Shown: one piece after another, positions 20,996-33,545 of the stretch
How the letters are laid out: each line of letters starts with the position of its first letter
How positions within the stretch are numbered: the first letter of the stretch is position 1
Source: Desarmillaria ectypa
Taxonomy: Eukaryota > Basidiomycota > Agaricomycetes > Agaricales > Physalacriaceae
Assembly (NCBI GenBank): GCA_030407005.1
Contig: JAUDYN010000010.1
Location: forward strand, 558,001 to 622,000
DNA length: 64,000 nucleotides
Direction of reading: 5' to 3'
Position numbers and translations under genes: made by a program
The notes under the pieces: model-generated
The model's input: the letters and a program-made list of their open reading frames with translations, nothing else
What the model was told of the DNA's origin: nothing
Databases searched by the model: none

Positions 20996-23900
20996 TTACT
21001 CGAGTACATCTGTGAAATATCTCTCTGCAAGGAGATTATCAAACTCCACTGAAGCCTGTGCGAGACTCCCAGGATCTGAGACTCCTTCAGGAAGCAACAA
21101 TCCAGTCAACGTATTCTTCACAGCACTCACGACCCGCTTGTAACCGCAAACGAAAAACTAATGCAACGTCAACAATATATAGCGGATGAGTTTACTGAGC
21201 CTTACAACAGCATCTCCCAATAGGGCCTCTTGCACCTCGATCTCGTCTAACAAAATGCGACTTCAAAACAAGGAGATATTAGGAGGTGAAACAAACTAGC
21301 ATCTGAAACACTCACTCTTGTACATAACGGCATTGTTGAGATTTATCGGGGCACCAAGAGAACGCCACCCGGACATCGACTAGTCCAATATCCACCCACT
21401 CCTTTAAATCCGTATCAGAATACAGAAAATCACCAGCAGGGGATCTACATCCCACGAAAAGCAGTATTTTTCCAACAGCTTCGCCCGCTCGCTTCCGCAC
21501 TGCACGCTCTTGGATGAACCCTCTCACTGGCGCGAAACCAGATCCGGCACAGATCATCACTAAGTTTCGGGAAGCGTCCGACAGCAAGTGAGAATTGGCA
21601 GCGGAGCGTCTAACCGTGACTAGGACTTGGTCTCCTAGATGGAGGTTTGCGAGATAATTGGAGGCTACACCCAAAAATGAGCAGGTTTTGGACGCGCAGA
21701 GGGGAGGGGAGTCAAGGACGCTGAATGTAAGACAAACACGACGGCTATTCCATAGCGGTGATGAAGAGATTGAATATTGTCTTGGTCGTATTGAAGGAAG
21801 CATGCGAATAAATTTAACCAGAGGAAGATCTATGCGGTCTAAACCTTGCTGCTCCAGAATGTCGAGAACGCTAAGTCGCTTCGATGTCACAGCGTAGGTA
21901 TGGTTGGCGATGAGATCACTGAGGTAACGTCGAGAGGCATCCGATCTTGCGAAATCCAAAAGGCTGACTATGTCATCCTTTGCGGCAGGCTGTGAGAGCT
22001 CAACAAACCCGCTGAGAACGCTTGACAAAGGTACACGTTCCCCTAAAGGAAGGAGGGTTGTACCTGGCGCTGAAAATTTAACCTACAAGGGGACATTCAT
22101 AAGATGGTGCGCGGAAACAACTGGCATAGAGCGCTTGCCTCTTGGTCAAAAGGTAACTTGAAATGGGAAAGCACGCGATGTACATCCCGAGGTGGATTTT
22201 GCGGCAAACTAAGAAAAGTGGGGGTCAGCTTCCATCTTACAAGGTAGTGGCAGACTCACACAGATAAGTAATCGCCAGCGCGGTAGGTCATACCATGAGG
22301 TAGCTCAAGCTCTAATGATGACGATTAGTACCTGAATGAGACCCGCATGTCCCCGTCCTCACCGATATGGTGCTTAGCGGGAAAGCCAGACCGAGTCAAC
22401 AGCACATTCGATTGCACACAGCTCAGATTCATCTCAGGATGCTGGAGCACCTCTGCTCTTCGGCTATCCAGAATCTGTACATCAAATAAACTCCTATCAT
22501 GTGAAGCATGATACTCCTGCAATCAACCAGATCAGAAGACAATAACAAGACGCCAATGACAATACTCACTCTGGAAAGAACCTCCCATAAGGTCGTCTTA
22601 AACTGCTCAAACGCATCAAATATGTTCCCATCTGCGACGTCTCCCTCCCCTCTATCAACCAGCCTACGTCCACCTCGTTTCTCGAGTAGGTCATCGCATA
22701 GTCTAGGAATCCACTGGTATGTCTTTCTCCACTCATGATTACCACATCCAAATATGGCAAAATGTATGCCATCCAGCTCGTGGCCGAGAAGACTTGTCAT
22801 CCAAGGAACAAACTGATTCGCATTATCCGCCGGCTCTCCTGGATGAAGCTGTCAGTCACGGCGAGGCATAGAAATTCATGACATACACACCCTCAAATGA
22901 CGCTGTGACGATCACGATAGGACCATCAGTTGGCAGATAACCAACCGTGGAATTCAGAGTTCCAATCAATGCGCGAAAACCTGGAGACAGGTCTAAGTCA
23001 AAGTGCCTTCTAAAGCTGTTTGCTAACCGTGTTCATGAGCCTCTCTAGCGATCGTTTGGGCAAAAGCTTCGGAGCTTCCAGTATTGGAGCCATAGTAGAC
23101 ATACAGTGGACGCTCCAGATGGCGGCTCGAATCCAGGAGTGATACCGGACAATCTATCTTTTTGTCCGGTGTCAAAGAACGACGTCGTCGAGGAGGCTGC
23201 TGCTGTCGTGGCTTGGCGTATATTCGAAGGTTCTTGGGCTTGATAGTGATAGCTTGTGTAATTTCCAAGGTATATGAAGGATTGACGAGCGACAAGTCGA
23301 ATCGCTGTATGATAGACGTTATCACAAGTGACATCTGCATTACTTCATTAGTATTCTCGACGACCGTTATATAAATGAGACTTCACCTCTTGCCATGAGA
23401 ACGGGCGGCCAATACATCCTCGAAGCCCAAAACCAAACTATGCAGCAATAAGCTTTTAGTCCCCTCTCAGTGGGAAACGATGACCTACAGGTTGCCAGGC
23501 ATTGGGCTTGATAATAACACGTGAGAAGGATAGCCACATGCAGCACTGTGCACTTACCGGTGCCGCCTCGAATTTTCCATCCAGCATTCTTTCGGGTCGA
23601 AATTCTTCAGCCTAACAGAGCTTAAATCAACATCGAACACGTGTTTGAGAGATAGAGAAGCACAGACATCGTCAGACCACACGGAATGATCCCGATGTGA
23701 GTCCCATATTTGGAGTGCAATCGCCTGTCCAGCTTTTACAAAATACCTACCTCTACCAATGACGGTGTCCTCAAGTGGATACACCACTCGTATGGCCGCT
23801 GTAGGCTGTAGGCGCAACGTTTCCCGTAGTACAGCTGGAACAGAAGGATAAGCCGCATGCAGGTCATATAGAAACTACTTACCATTGAGATAAGGCATCT

Positions 23901-25431
23901 TGCTGAAGTCACCCAATTGAGCAGGTTCATCCCCGAGGATCTCATCGACTTCTTTCTGGAGTTTACGCATAACATCGGGATACTTCAACAGGTGATATAT
24001 CACGAAACATAGGACTCCAGATGTCGTCTCGTGTCCTGTATATTGACGAGTCAGCACATTTACGGGAAAGAGGGCAGATACACACCTGCGATAAGGAAGG
24101 TCAGAAGCTAAATGAAAGACATATTAGACACTATGAAGGATGATGAAGAAAGGGCCCACATTGTTGGTAATACTCTCGTCCGAAAGTTTCAACCCTGTCT
24201 TGGGGTCTTTCTCGTTCATCATGGAATAGAGAATGTCCCGCTTCTCTGTCGGATGTAATCTTCTATCAGCGACAACTAGGGAAGATGTCAGTGAAACGGG
24301 TAAAGGGAGTGAATTTCGACGTACTTTTGTCTGCCGTTTCTCGCAAAATTTTGATGTCTGCCTCGTATTTATCATTCGTGTTCGTCATGAAAGCCTGTAT
24401 AAATCCTGGTCGGTTGGCACGGTGGTTGCACTCCATAAGAAAATCCATCATCGCACGAACGAACACGGGCTGTGTGTGCTACCATCATAGATATATTGGC
24501 ATTGGAGTAGTTTGGGAATGAAGCGTCACGAACTGTGTAGAAAGAATTCAATCTATATGACATAGAGCATAGAGCAATTGTGTCTAGAGCCACTCGCGTC
24601 AAATCATCTGTCGGGTCGATCTCAATATTTGGGCCGAATCTGTGAATCATTAGCCAATGGATTAATTGAAATGGATGGAAATGAAGTGACCGTTCCCATT
24701 TCAGAACCAGTTGGTTGCTTATATCACGCATGTCCTCAAACATATCGCGAATTGGCACCGTTCCTAGGTTTTAAAATGACTCTTGATGTTGTAGGCGAAC
24801 TTGAGAGATAACCAACCGAAAGCGGGTGTAAGAAGGCGATCTGTGGGGAGAGACGACATATATCAGTAATCGCACCGTAAGTCAAGTGAAATGGCTTGCA
24901 TACGTGCAATGGCCCAATTGGGTTCATCATTGAAAGCCTATTAAACATAGAACGATATTAGAGCTCCGGATCACATAGAAGATTACGGCAGAAAAAACAT
25001 ACCGTGAAGATTCCGTCATGAACAAGATTCCGTGTTTCTTTGAGCGCACCGCCTGGAATAGACGGAGTCAGACATCTAGAATGTAGACGTGGGGAAAAGA
25101 GCACTACCGACTGATTTCCGGAACCTCGAATCATCCGACAGCTCATTGACGAGGGCGTAGGAGTTCACAAATACCACGACCCTGCCTATGAACAAAATGA
25201 GCTCAGTGGAACGACCCTTGAGTATGGACACGCACCGACAAGGTTGAGTTGATATATTTCGCCATACTGTTTGGCGAGTCGGTGAAATCCGCGTGTCGGT
25301 AAATCTGCCACAGGCAAATATCAACTGTTGGCCTCTCGTCGAGAACGAGCAACCAAACCTTTGTCCAACGATGTTATGTTGCCTATGAATGGTATTGATG
25401 GAGGTTGGGGAATGGGGAGGAGGCCGGCCAT
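20996..25431 (-). CDS. CYP505-type P450-reductase fusion (P450foxy/BM3-like)
   Basis: Self-sufficient fatty-acid hydroxylase that carries its own electron-transfer chain. From ATG at 25431: IPQPPSIPFIGNITSLDK, SYALVNELSDDSRFRKS, the I-helix AGHETTSG (interrupted by an intron), the K-helix LRETLRLQPT (ExxR) and the haem loop FGFGLRGCIGRPFSWQE. These are followed by the FMN domain with LYVYYGSNTGSSEAFAQTIA and FGCGNHEWRKTYQ, the FAD domain with RPRQYSISSSP and CAGSGFAPVRGFIQER, and the NADPH end FVCGYKRVV, with TAA at 20996-20998. Total is about 1,050 residues, as expected for CYP505. About twenty short introns are needed, and I saw no forced frameshift, although not every junction was checked. 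Typical substrates are medium-chain fatty acids. Such fusions also serve in polyketide and terpenoid clusters. Confidence 0.85.
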
Positions 25432-26281
25432 CTTTCACGAGCGACAGGAAATGACCCCGATTTTATACAGTCCTTCTCGCCCATACCCATGGAGATAAAA
25501 GACGGATTGATAGGGCTTTGAGGTGCAAGCATTCATCGGAATCTGTAGCGCCATAATATTACGCAGTAGATCCCTGCGAGGAAGAAAGCAACGATATAGA
25601 TGGATCACGATTTTTGCCTCATCGGATCATTGCCAAGGGATAAATATGGCAAGGAAGGCTGAGAATCTCTGCCGGCGTACAGAAACGGTGTGCATCCGTG
25701 CTTGGTAATGGCGCGGGAGAAGGGGGCGCTGATCAATGCGCAACTGAAGAAATTACCGGTATGTCCGGAACGTATACTCTGTCATGTCAGAGAGAATTGG
25801 AGTCTATTCGTTTATTGAACATCTTGGACGCTTGGCGTTGGCGTTGGTTCATCGACTGATTTGCGCGAATTCACCGCTGCTGTTCAGATAATTCGCCGTG
25901 CTTTTGGACACTGGCTCTTCTCACCTGACAAGAAGTAATTCTTCTCTTCGAATCTAGGAATAACATCTAGTCAAACGACATAAGTTATCGGAGATAAGCT
26001 GTATAGGAGCTCGAAGAAAGCTCAGCGTGTTGAGACGCGATGGTAGTAAGAAACAAGGAGCGGACGTGACGGCGGAGGCAAAGAAGCACACTTTTGTGTT
26101 TTGGCCCAAAATCTGTTGCTAAATTTGGCGTTAATTTAGTCCAGACCGAAATCGGACCTGAGACTTTCCTAATCCACGACTTACACGTCCCCATTGCCAG
26201 GCGTTCGTCTCTCTCTCATATCCACCTCTTGGTCCCTTCTACCTCCCGTATTTTTTCCAGGGACCTTTGAAACGAGTGAAA
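25432..26281. promoter_or_regulatory. Divergent promoter region, CYP505 / SPC1
   Basis: About 850 bases between two divergent starts. No recognised coding sequence. No clear TATA box is seen for either gene. A CT-rich stretch (tctctctcatatccacctc) lies 70 bases upstream of the SPC1 start, as is common in basidiomycete promoters. Confidence 0.4.
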
Positions 26282-26941
26282 ATGGAGTCTTTCTCTCAGT
26301 TAGCCGAAGGAAAAATTGTGCGTCGCTGCATATTCAGTACTGTCGACGTGTCTAACAGACCTTCAAGGATTTTGAAGGCCAGAGACTGGCCGAACAAATG
26401 TCGAGGATATACTTAATTGCAGCGACTGTGAGGCCTCTACTGCTCTCTCGAAGCTGAACGCACCTCGTATATCTGAAATACCATCGGATATACTGCTGTT
26501 TTGGACCCGTGTAACTGCTCTTCAGCACAGCACTTTACCCAGTACCTCTACCGCGAACCCAGAGTCGTGTAGCATCTTCTGTGGTGCAGAACCTGTCGAC
26601 TCAAGCGGCAGATGATGCTTTACTTGTCGAAGCATTTCCCAGTCACAATGGCGGGCGTACAGCGCTTGCTCCATCGAATCAGGTTTTGTAGGCGGTGCTA
26701 ACATATCTCGCAGGCAATATCCTTCATCATCGGCTTTGTGTTGCAATCATTACAAACAACATTCATCCTTTACGGCGTCTCAGTGGTTGTCCTGGCACTT
26801 GTGAGTCCCACACTCTGTCCCGTGAAACCGTAGTACGTTACGACGACAATACAGATTGTTGTCCCTCCTTGGCCGATGTTCAATCAACATTCCGTGACCT
26901 GGTTGCCACCAACACCGGAGGGAAGCAAAAAGACATCATAG
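26282..26941 (+). CDS. SPC1: Signal peptidase complex subunit 1
   Basis: Small ER membrane protein of the signal peptidase complex (SPCS1/Spc12), which helps define its substrate range. Four exons give MESFSQLAEGKI, DFEGQRLAEQMSRIYLIAAT, a helix FIIGFVLQSLQTTFILYG continuing through VVVLALV, and PPWPMFNQHPVTWLPP, ending with TAG at 26939-26941. The DF.GQ.L start, the two-helix hairpin and the PPWPMFN.HP end are diagnostic of the family. Total length is about 93 residues, as usual. The second intron, about 26429-26713, is roughly 285 bases, much longer than the 50-60 base introns elsewhere in this window. Housekeeping gene, probably intact. Confidence 0.85.
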
Positions 26942-27516
26942 GATCATGCACCGGTATCATGGGATCATTAAGTCGGTCAGCTTACAGTTATTCAGACAGT
27001 TGATTAGGTACCTTCCAGCCTTACGGACAAATTTATACTCTTCTTCTGTCTAGAGTTACACCAAGAGCTCAAGGTGTACTGAATTCGCATACGAATAACA
27101 TGTTCACCTGGTGATGAAGTATTGATATATGTATCATTGAAGCTGTGTCGCTTTCATCTATCCATTTCCTCGATAATTTAGGGTTGTACTGTACTGTGCA
27201 TACGACTCTCAGTTCTCTTCTGCTCTGCACCTGTGTACCGCTGGCATAGTTATACAATATACCCCGGAATTACTGTTAAAAACAAGTTAAAAAATGAGTA
27301 GAAGCCATCAGATGTCTAGGTCCCTTGACCAAATTAGGTAGGAGGACAGCTAGCTCCGACTTTCCACCTCTACCACTGTCCACCGTGACAAAATCGGAAA
27401 CGTCGAGCAGCCCTCCTTGGCAGTGAGCACCACCAACTTCGACGGTGACAACATCGTTCGACTTCGTGTGCACGGACCTTGCTTCGATTCGACCGCATTG
27501 CTACTGATACCAGTTG
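26942..27516. other. Intergenic, 5' flank of the KIN1 gene
   Basis: About 575 bases between SPC1 and the kinase start. Only short frames. A pyrimidine-rich and CT-rich segment near 27360-27415 could be part of the kinase promoter or 5' UTR. Confidence 0.35.
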
Positions 27517-30500
27517 ATGGCAGCAGCATATCCGGCGTCTCTTGTAAACCAACTGAACCAAGTACCCGAGGACGTCGAGGGAGGCGTAGTGCAGACGCCG
27601 TCGCACGGAGGCACGGTCACCGTTGGACACGAGTTTGACATGCAAATCCTCAGACCGTCACATCCCCAGGCATCAGAATCTCACCCACCTGTTTCTGCTG
27701 CTGTGTCACGTTCATCTGCTTCTGCCACCCGTCAAAGGCCTGTTTCCATGCCCCCTCAGGCGTATAATATCGCCTCGGTGGCACCTGTGAACGGCTCGAA
27801 TACTGGGAGTACCTCGGACGCAAGGGATCATCGGACGCATACAGTAGGTGAAGATAGACGGAGAGACGGAAGCCGCAGTAATGGCAACTCAAATCGGACG
27901 CAGAGGCGTATTCTCGGAGACTATACCCTCACAAAGACGCTGGGGGCTGGCAGTATGGGCAAGGTCAAGCTTGCAACACATAATTTGACTGGGGAGCAGG
28001 TGCACTACTACACTTTCCCCCCTGTTCTGTGTTCATCGTTTCTCTAGATGGCCGTGAAAATACTACCAAGGGTTAACCCTGCAGCTACCCAACACAGTAC
28101 GAGTGCTACTCCCGACTCCATTGCACGGCAAGCCTCGAAAGACGCTTCAAAAGAAATTCGAACACTTCGTGAGGCTGCTCTATCTATGCTACTCCACCAT
28201 CCATATGTCTGTGGTATGCGCGAGATGATCACCCATGCGAACCACTATTACATGGTCTTCGAGTATGTCAACGGTGGCCAGATGCTCGATTATATCATCA
28301 GTCACGGCCGCCTGCGGGAAAGAGTGGCGAGGAAGTTTGCCAGGCAGATAGGAAGCGCTTTGGACTATTGCCACCGGAATAACGTCGTTCATAGAGGTAC
28401 GACCTTGGGTAAAATAATCTGATTCATCTTACTCACCCTTTCTAGATCTCAAAATCGAAAACATTCTCATTTCACAAACGGGTAACATCAAAATCATCGA
28501 CTTCGGTTTATCCAATCTCTATGATCCGGTGGAACACCTGTCCACATTTTGTGGGTCCCTTTACTTTGCCGCCCCTGAACTTCTCAACGCCAAAGTTTAT
28601 ACTGGCCCGGAAGTCGACGTCTGGAGTTTCGGTGTCGTGCTCTATGTGCTTGTATGTGGAAAGGTGCCTTTCGATGACCAGAGTATGCCTGCTCTTCATG
28701 CGAAGATAAAACGGGGCTTGGTGGAATACCCGGTGTGGCTCAGCTCAGAGTGCCGGAGTCTCCTATCCCGGATGCTGGTTACAAACCCTGCAGCGCGTGC
28801 GCCTCTATCCGAAGTCCTTAGCCATCCGTGGATGGTGCGAGGCTTCAGTGGACCTCCCGAAAATCACCTGCTTCATCGCGAACCTCTCCGCGCGGATGAA
28901 CTTGACCGTCAAGTTATTCAGGGCATGAAAGGTTTCGAGTTTGGTACCGAGCAGGACATCGAAAAGAATCTGATCACCATTCTTGAGTCCGAATCATACA
29001 TCCGAGCCGTCCAGAATTGGGAACGAAAGCGTAGTGGAGGTGTGAATGGAAACGGGACGATGGGGCGATGGGGCGATTCAATATCCAATTCGAGTCTTGC
29101 AATATCGTTGGATAAGGCCGAGCCCCCAACGCCTTCTAAGAAGTCGCGAAGATTTTCTGGTTTCGACTTTTATCGGAGAAAATTGTTTTCGCCATCTTCG
29201 TCCCCACCTTCTAGCCCTCTCAGCCAGTCTCCCCCCGGTTCGCAAAGCCATCTCTCTCATGCATCACTACTGGATCCTAACCGAGAACCCTTGGATCCAA
29301 CGAAAGGGTTCCACCCCTTAATATCAATGTACTACCTCTCCAGGGAGAAACTCGAGCGGGAGCGTGTCTATGGTCCTGGTCAATTCGCCAGTTCACAAAC
29401 ATCAATGCAAGATCCTCGTTCTACCGCCAATGTCAGTAACACTGTTACTGTGGAACCGCCTCATCCTACCCCGGTTTCAAAGAAGGATACACCGAAAAAG
29501 GAATCCGCAACAGCCAAAGCCGACTACAGCATGCCACTTCCTCGACTACCTGCACCGGAAACGTCTCATTATTCTGGGATGTCTTACGATACTACGGCAG
29601 CCGCTCCGTCGCCTACCTCGCCAAGCTTCCATCCTCAACCACGTCCCCGCGACCTCGGTCTTCCGCCACCGTCACCTTCAGCGCAGAAGAGGGCCGAACT
29701 GGACAAGGCTACTGTCTCAGGTGCTTCTGCGCTCCCTCGAGCTCCTCCAGCCAGCACACACAGACGGAGTCATAGCCTGAGCCAACGGCCGCTGACGGTG
29801 TCGCGGGGATGGACGGGCAGGTTCGGGCACGAAGAAGCCGTGGACGAAAACGGAGTCGTTGCGCCGGAACCATCGAAGAGCGCTGCGCCGCACGTTACGA
29901 CATTCGAGGACGCAGAGAAGGAGAAGAAGACTCAGGATGACCGGGAGAAGGATAAGGACGGTGAGGAGAAAGAAAGGGACCATCTCTCTATGTCCGCTGG
30001 TGCCACGCTCGTTCGGAAATTCGGCAGTATGTTGGTCGGTAAGGGTGACGACTCCAGGCGGCACGGCGTTGGAAGGCGGGGAACTATTTTGGGTGGCCTG
30101 ACGTTATCACAGAGGCCATCGAGACACTCGGAGGACAAGGAGAAGCTCAGTGGGGACGAGAAAAAGAGTGTCGAACACAAGAAGAGCGGGGAGAGCAAGA
30201 AGAGCGGAGAAGTACATGAGAAAGAACGGGTTTCGACACCCAAGTCCGTCTCGCACAGCCAAAGTCAACCGATTGGTAGCCACCGGCGAGCGGCCACAGT
30301 CCTGGACTCACAAAGCAGTGGGAGACGACATGAACGGCGGAGTAGCACTGGCGCTGCATTGCTCTCGAGTGCAGGGGGGACTATAGGTCGACGTCGACGG
30401 CCCTCACTGGGTGGCCCTCGACAAGCGGCAGAGAAACTTTTCTCCAAGACCGATGAGGAGGGCGGGGGGGAAGAGAGCGAGACACGGACTGCACCTATTC

Positions 30501-31410
30501 CAGGCGATGATGACCGTCAGGATGATGTGCCTACTAATGACAAGGATTTCAAGCCTCTGTTTTTGAAAGGTCTCTTTAGGTTCGTGTTTCCCAGACAGTG
30601 ACTGTATAGTCCTTTTCTCTTAAGTTGGTGTTTTTCAGTGTGGCGACGACGTCTACAAAGTCGCCTCCGACCATCAAGGCTGATATAAAACGTGTTCTTG
30701 ACCGGATGCAAGTACAGTATCGGGAGACGAAAGGCGGATTCGAGTGCCTTCATTTGCCGTCGATTGATATGTCGTCTGTGGACCCATCGCCGAGACATCA
30801 ACAGCAGAGTTCGTCTGGTTCTGGGGGGGAGCCATCGACGCCACGTCCTTCTATCGTCAAGAAGGCGTCAAAGCTTTCTTTTGGTATGAAGAAAAAGGAG
30901 CGAGAGCCTTCGATGGAGACTCCTAGCCGACCGTCGGGCACAACGACTTTGACGACGACACCGAGTCGGTCCTCGTCCTTCTTCAATGTTTCGACGAATA
31001 ATACGGTGGTTCCGTTTGAGAACGGGGTTACGGCATCTCCGTCTGTAGAGATTGACGTGTCGCCACCGTCACCTCCTCCCGCGGAGTCTGCGAGCGTGAA
31101 GTCTAAAGTGCTTCCTCCGATACCGCGGGACTTTGCTCCTGGAGCTCGGAGCATGAGTCCCCTGCCAACAGGCGAGGTAGCTGAGCGAGACGTGTTTGAG
31201 ACTATGGGGAATAATTCGCTATGCGTGCGCTTCGAGATAAATATTGTCAAGGCGAGACTTTCTTTTTTGGTTGATGTCAACAGATGCTCAGAACCTATGT
31301 TCCAGGTGCCTTGGTTACCACTGCATGGTATACAATTTCGAAGAGCAAGCGGGGATGGTTGGCAGTACCAGATGCTTGCTAGACGTGTGCTGACCGAGTT
31401 GAAGTTATGA
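27517..31410 (+). CDS. KIN1: KIN1-type CAMK-like serine/threonine kinase with KA1 domain
   Basis: Kinase of the KIN1/PAR-1/MARK group, acting at the plasma membrane in polarity and secretion. ATG at 27517 opens a disordered leader. The kinase domain starts at [20 protein letters not shown], followed after an intron by MAVKIL (ATP-binding Lys), [12 protein letters not shown] (intron within HRD-L), [11 protein letters not shown] and YFAAPELL. A long low-complexity linker rich in Ser, Pro, Lys and Glu runs from about 28850 to 31200. The C-terminus has the KA1 membrane-binding domain: [11 protein letters not shown], then [13 protein letters not shown] and [14 protein letters not shown] ending at 31410. 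The intron at 31252-31305 inside KA1 starts with GC. About 1,200 residues, in the range of fungal Kin1 proteins. All catalytic motifs are intact. Confidence 0.9.
31252..31305 (+). other. GC-AG intron in the KIN1 gene
   Basis: Donor gcgaga and acceptor ttccag join INIVK to VPWLPLHG, restoring the KA1 core. Reading through is possible in frame (18 extra residues) but would insert an unrelated segment into a conserved strand. Confidence 0.55.
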
Positions 31411-31783
31411 TGACATATGAACAAGCTATGTTTCTGGTTATTTTTCGGGCGAGGGTGTACTTTCGTTCTTTCGTACTTATTATGATTTGCCTTGTTATCC
31501 TGCTCATTATTTATGCATATCATTCAGGTCACCTTGTACGACGGTATAATGTGTGGTAGGATTATTTACCTTTTTTCTCAAAAGAAAAGCGCCATGGGAA
31601 CTTATCGACCGCCTGCGAGATAGGGATATCAATTTGAATGTGTAGACTGACAGACTCCTAAGTCTCTTGGGCGGGCTTTTCTTATTGGAAAGAGGGAACG
31701 CGTATAAAAGTTTTGAGTTCGACGCGGTACACTCCTTACTCTTAGATTTCTTTCGGGTTTTCTTTTCGGTTGTTCTGCTCGCC
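31411..31783. other. Intergenic with promoter of the transporter relic
   Basis: Short spacer after the kinase stop. Apart from the TATA box at 31703 and a pyrimidine-rich run (ttctttcgggttttcttttc) just before the transporter ATG, nothing is recognised. Confidence 0.45.
31703..31708 (+). promoter_or_regulatory. TATA box
   Basis: TATAAA in the context cgTATAAAAG, 81 bases before the ATG at 31784, followed by a pyrimidine-rich tract. Position and context suit a core promoter of the transporter, which is itself decayed. Confidence 0.5.
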
Positions 31784-32545
31784 ATGTCGAAAGTTAACTC
31801 GGACAAGAAGCCTTACTTTGGCTTGACTGGAATGGCGCTCAGCGCCTGGGTCAATATTGCCTGTATCACGGATATGTTTCACGCTTTTTTTACTCGCTAC
31901 CCCAACTCTCAACTTCAAGACACCATTGTCTCCCTGTACGATATTGGCTGGTACGTTGGTCGCCTACATCAGTTTTATTTGAACTTCAACTCCTCGCCTT
32001 TACAGTTTCGTGGTGCTATGGGCTCTTTTGCTTTCGGCGAAAAACTCGGGCGAAAGACGATGCTCATCATTGGTGTCGTTGTCATGCCTATCGGAGCCAT
32101 CATTCAAACCGCGCCCTTTAATGTCACTATGATCCTTGTTTCTCGTATCATTAATGGGTGCGTCTCCCTTCTCTTTCGTTACTTTTCCACCAGTAACTAA
32201 TTTTTACAGCGTCAACACAGCCAATGCTCCAGTCTGGTAAAGCGAGACCACGAAGGCGTCCCTTCGAGGAAAGGTGATAACTCTCGGGATGATGTGCGCT
32301 TCTCCACCTAATGGTGTCTTCTTCATCAATCTTTCTCCCTAGTATGAACATCGCCGGCTACGCGATTAGCAATTGGATGACTTTCGGATTAAGTTTTGTC
32401 GAAGGAAGTATCAGCCGAAGGCTTCCCCCTGCTTTCTGACTCGTCTTTTCTATCATTCTACTTTGCACCATTCCCTGGCTTCTTGCGCACGGACACGAAG
32501 AACAGGGCGCTGCAATCCTCGCAGCGCTAGGGACGTATCAATGTT
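31784..32545 (+). pseudogene. MFS sugar transporter, decayed and truncated
   Basis: The frame from ATG at 31784 matches the start of fungal sugar/H+ symporters: GLTGMALSAWVNIACITDM, VSLYDIGW, then after an intron GAMGSFAFGEKLGRK (the GR[RK] loop) and MILVSRIINGVNTANAPVW. The codon after APVW is TAA, where the family has Gln. The match resumes in SETTKASLRGKV, NIAGYAISNWMTFGLSF and SISRRLPLAF, meets TGA, and resumes with LVFSIILLCTIPWLL before fading at about 32545. About a dozen residues are also missing after ITDM, and everything after helix 6 is absent. This is therefore a pseudogene. Its promoter and splice sites are still recognisable, so loss seems fairly recent. Confidence 0.75.
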
Positions 32546-33545
32546 GTTTGTGCGGCTGGTTCGATAGATCGTGCGTGAAGATGGAATAAAATCGGCGCAA
32601 GAGCACAGTTGAGTATGAGTCGCGCCAACATATTCCGCGATTTTTTGTAGCGTAACGTATTGCCAAGGCTCCGTCATGGGAAACGGCAAAGTTAGCGGCG
32701 AGACATGGCCTGCAAGCGAGACAAGGACGGATAGCGAGGCCATGATTCAAGTGTCGCTGTAGTAGGTACAGAGACGCGGTATAGGACGTCCGTTCCGCAG
32801 GAATAAGAGAAGGTCACGGGAAGTAGGGAGTCCGCCAGCGAATATGAGACACTTGAACAATTTTCTCCTAAATAAAACAGGGTAGATAACAGGCAAAGAC
32901 GAAGAGGTCTGACCTTATTTTTCAGAAAAGGGCGGGCTGTTGCTGGTTGGAAGTTCTCCAGTAGCGTACTTGCGCCAGCCACTTGGATTGGTAACTTGCA
33001 ACGTGACCAGACCAGCTATAGCACGTGAGCGTGTGATAGTTAATTTGGATCGCCGGTCGGTCGAGGTCCACTGTTTGTTATCCTGCTCGGTTTATTGTAT
33101 ATTCAGAGCCTTGTGCCATGGTGACACGTTCTCCGATTTACTTCTCGCTGCCAGGAAATCCCACAATGTTCAGTGTCATTGCAATCCCAGTTTCTGCGAT
33201 TACGCCTGCATCGGAACAGACAATCCTGCCCACTTTCCACACCCCACCTCTTCAACATCTCGCTACGTAAATCTAGACGAAAAAGTGTCAGATATCTTTG
33301 ACGAGCAATCCCGTCCAGTCGCCTCTTTTATTGCCGAAGAAGTTTGGCAAGGTACATGCGCCGCATTTTTTGCTTCTTTCTTGTGACTAAAGAAGTAGCC
33401 AGGTTTCCTAAATACAGGATCTATGTCTGGGTCGTCCACACCTGCCTTCAGCTCAGCTGCATCTTCGTTAACGGACCTTGAGTCCCCCATGGTTCCAAGT
33501 TTAGTGATACTATGCCTGGACTCAATATCTTAGGACAAGGCATAT
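32546..33545. other. Stretch of about 1 kb without a recognised gene
   Basis: Short frames on both strands only. A plus-strand segment at about 33240-33350 (RYVNLDEKVSDIFDEQSRP) is open and could be an N-terminal exon of the AAA-ATPase-like relic that follows, but I cannot link it. Confidence 0.3.

Noticed and set aside
29717..30447. Several long minus-strand frames opposite the kinase
   Set aside because: They arise from the biased codon use of the low-complexity kinase linker. No motif is present.
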